Shown in pieces: positions 6,050 to 7,032 of a DNA stretch of 7,032 nucleotides. A program made the position numbers and the translations under genes. The notes under the pieces were generated by a model. That model saw nothing but the letters and a program-made list of their open reading frames with translations. It ran no database searches and was not told the DNA's origin. Source of the DNA: an uncultured Chthoniobacterales bacterium (GTDB lineage: Bacteria; Verrucomicrobiota; Verrucomicrobiae; Chthoniobacterales; UBA10450); NCBI GenBank assembly GCA_955652855.1, contig CATPCN010000104.1:1-7032 (forward strand), in the 5' to 3' direction. Position 1 is the stretch's first letter, and every line of letters starts with the position of its first letter.

Positions 6050-6948
6050 TTATGTGGACGAAGCCGTTCAAGATCGACGAGTTGCAATTGACGGTGCAAC
6101 GAGCGCTCGATTATCAGGCAGCGTTGCGGGAAAACGTTTATCTCCGCAAAGAATTAAAGAATCGCTACCGGTTCGAGAACATCATCGGCACGAGCCGCAA
6201 AATGCAAACGGTTTACAATTTGATTAACAAGGTGGCGGACACAGACAGCACGGTTTTGATCCAGGGCGAAAGCGGAACGGGCAAGGAGCTTGTGGCGCGC
6301 GGATTGCATTTCAACAGCAATCGACAGCACCATCCGTTCGTCGCGATTAATTGCAGCGCGTTGCCGGAAAACCTGCTGGAGTCGGAATTGTTTGGCCATA
6401 AGAAAGGCGCGTTCGCTGGGGCGGTGGCGGACAAGCGCGGACTTTTCGAGGAAGCGAACCTCGGCACGATTTTTCTCGATGAAGTCAATTCAATGGCTCC
6501 GCCGTTGCAGACAAAATTGCTTCGCGTGCTGCAAGAACGCGAAGTGCGCCGTGTCGGCGACAACAAAAGCTCGCCGGTCAATGTGCGTGTGGTAGGCGCG
6601 ACGAACGAGGCGCTGCAACCGAAAATGAAAGACGGCACATTCCGCGAAGATCTCTATTATCGGCTAGCGGTGATTCCGGTGGAAATTCCTCCGTTGCGCG
6701 ATCGTCTCGAGGATGTGCCGCTGCTCGTAAATCACTTTTTGCAAAAACAAGCGAGCGCAGCGGGCGGCGAGCCTAAGAAGATCGATCCAAAGGCGGTCGA
6801 CATTCTTTGTCACTACGATTATCCGGGCAACGTGCGTGAGCTCGAGAATGCGATCGAGCGAGCCTGTGCCTTGTGCGACGACGATATGATTTTGCCAAGC
6901 GATCTGCCGCCGCAGATTGTCAGCCACGCGCCTCTACCGAAAAGTTGA
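6046..6948 (+). CDS. NtrC-type sigma-54 activator, AAA+ ATPase domain (3' part of the frameshifted gene), without DNA-binding domain
   Basis: Continuation of the response regulator at 5756. Authentic sequence begins at TKPFKIDELQLTVQRAL (receiver Lys in TKPF), so the ATG at 6046 is an accident of the frameshift rather than a real start. Numbering from that ATG: linker coiled coil about 11-38, Walker A GESGTGKE 74-81, sigma-54 loop GAFAGA 121-126 (canonical GAFTGA has Thr), Walker B TIFLDEV 141-147, sensor I GATNE 184-188, arginine-finger region FREDLYYRL 199-207, and sensor II GNVRELEN 261-268. These proteins hydrolyse ATP to remodel RNA polymerase-sigma-54 closed complexes. The protein ends at LPKS, about 30 residues past sensor II, with no Fis-type helix-turn-helix; none is seen in the other plus-strand frames up to the window end. 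Chlamydial CtcC and Helicobacter FlgR are known activators lacking that domain. Confidence 0.9.
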   Translation: MIMWTKPFKIDELQLTVQRALDYQAALRENVYLRKELKNRYRFENIIGTSRKMQTVYNLINKVADTDSTVLIQGESGTGKELVARGLHFNSNRQHHPFVAINCSALPENLLESELFGHKKGAFAGAVADKRGLFEEANLGTIFLDEVNSMAPPLQTKLLRVLQEREVRRVGDNKSSPVNVRVVGATNEALQPKMKDGTFREDLYYRLAVIPVEIPPLRDRLEDVPLLVNHFLQKQASAAGGEPKKIDPKAVDILCHYDYPGNVRELENAIERACALCDDDMILPSDLPPQIVSHAPLPKS

Positions 6949-6976
6949 GCCGAAGAGCAAAAAGTGATCGCGGCTT

Positions 6977-7032
6977 TTAGGTGCGCTGAGTGTAGATCTT
7001 GAGTTGATCGGCGGCTTTTTGCAGCTCATAGA
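6977..7032 (-). CDS. Possible C-terminal end of a minus-strand gene (partial)
   Basis: Reading the minus strand from the window edge, one frame gives YELQKAADQLKIYTQRT followed by TAA (plus-strand TTA at 6977-6979). The composition is credible for a helical protein tail and the gene would be convergent with the regulator, but 17 codons are too few to identify a family, so chance cannot be excluded. Confidence 0.25.
   Translation of the reverse strand, partial: YELQKAADQLKIYTQRT

Noticed and set aside
6021..6227. An independent small gene starting MEAMKMGAYDYV
   Set aside because: It is the middle segment of the receiver domain exposed by the two frameshifts, followed by out-of-frame translation.
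1..7032. tRNA, rRNA or riboswitch
   Set aside because: No cloverleaf, rRNA core sequence or recognisable cobalamin-riboswitch B12-box was seen, including upstream of the chelatase gene.

Overview
The window looks like a chromosomal stretch from a GC-moderate (about 55% G+C by eye) Gram-negative bacterium. The protein repertoire, the near absence of Shine-Dalgarno sequences, and a dispersed palindromic repeat whose arms begin GTCATCCTGAGC suggest an uncultured soil Verrucomicrobiota-like lineage. That assignment is an inference; no rRNA or marker gene proves it.

Layout, left to right. Positions 3-1130 (+) hold the C-terminal transpeptidase part of penicillin-binding protein 2 (MrdA). It has intact SxxK, SxD and KTG motifs but an in-frame amber codon at 78-80, and its first 39 bases exactly duplicate 658-696. 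Convergent to it is an aldo/keto reductase at 1267-2307 (-). The reductase is bracketed by two same-orientation inverted-repeat elements of about 113 bp (1148-1261 and 2372-2484). A tight plus-strand gene group follows: a two-domain CbiX-type chelatase (2517-3350), a GAF-domain protein (3347-3811), a four-cysteine protein resembling the Fe-S part of the DR2241 chelatase (3818-4462), and a metal-dependent amidohydrolase (4459-5694). Spacings are a 4-bp overlap, 6 bp, and a 4-bp overlap, so they are probably one transcript. After 61 bp comes an NtrC-type sigma-54 response regulator (5756-6948), split by two single-base insertions. The last 84 bp may contain the tail of a minus-strand gene.

How the genes fit together: the chelatase and Fe-S genes look like the two halves of one multidomain tetrapyrrole chelatase, separated by a GAF gene. 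The amidohydrolase is translationally coupled to them, but its substrate is unknown. The PBP2, the reductase and the response regulator have no evident functional tie to this group.

Most worth a second look: (1) the octamer TGTCGATC/GATCGACA occurs 14 times, on both strands and in all six codon phases, which looks like a DNA-level signal; (2) one arm of the palindromic repeat lies in frame inside the amidohydrolase and adds about 13 residues; (3) the split chelatase with an intervening GAF gene; (4) a sigma-54 activator with GAFAGA instead of GAFTGA and no DNA-binding domain. The nonsense codon, the two frameshifts and the terminal duplication also raise the possibility of sequence or assembly errors, which should be excluded before biological interpretation.
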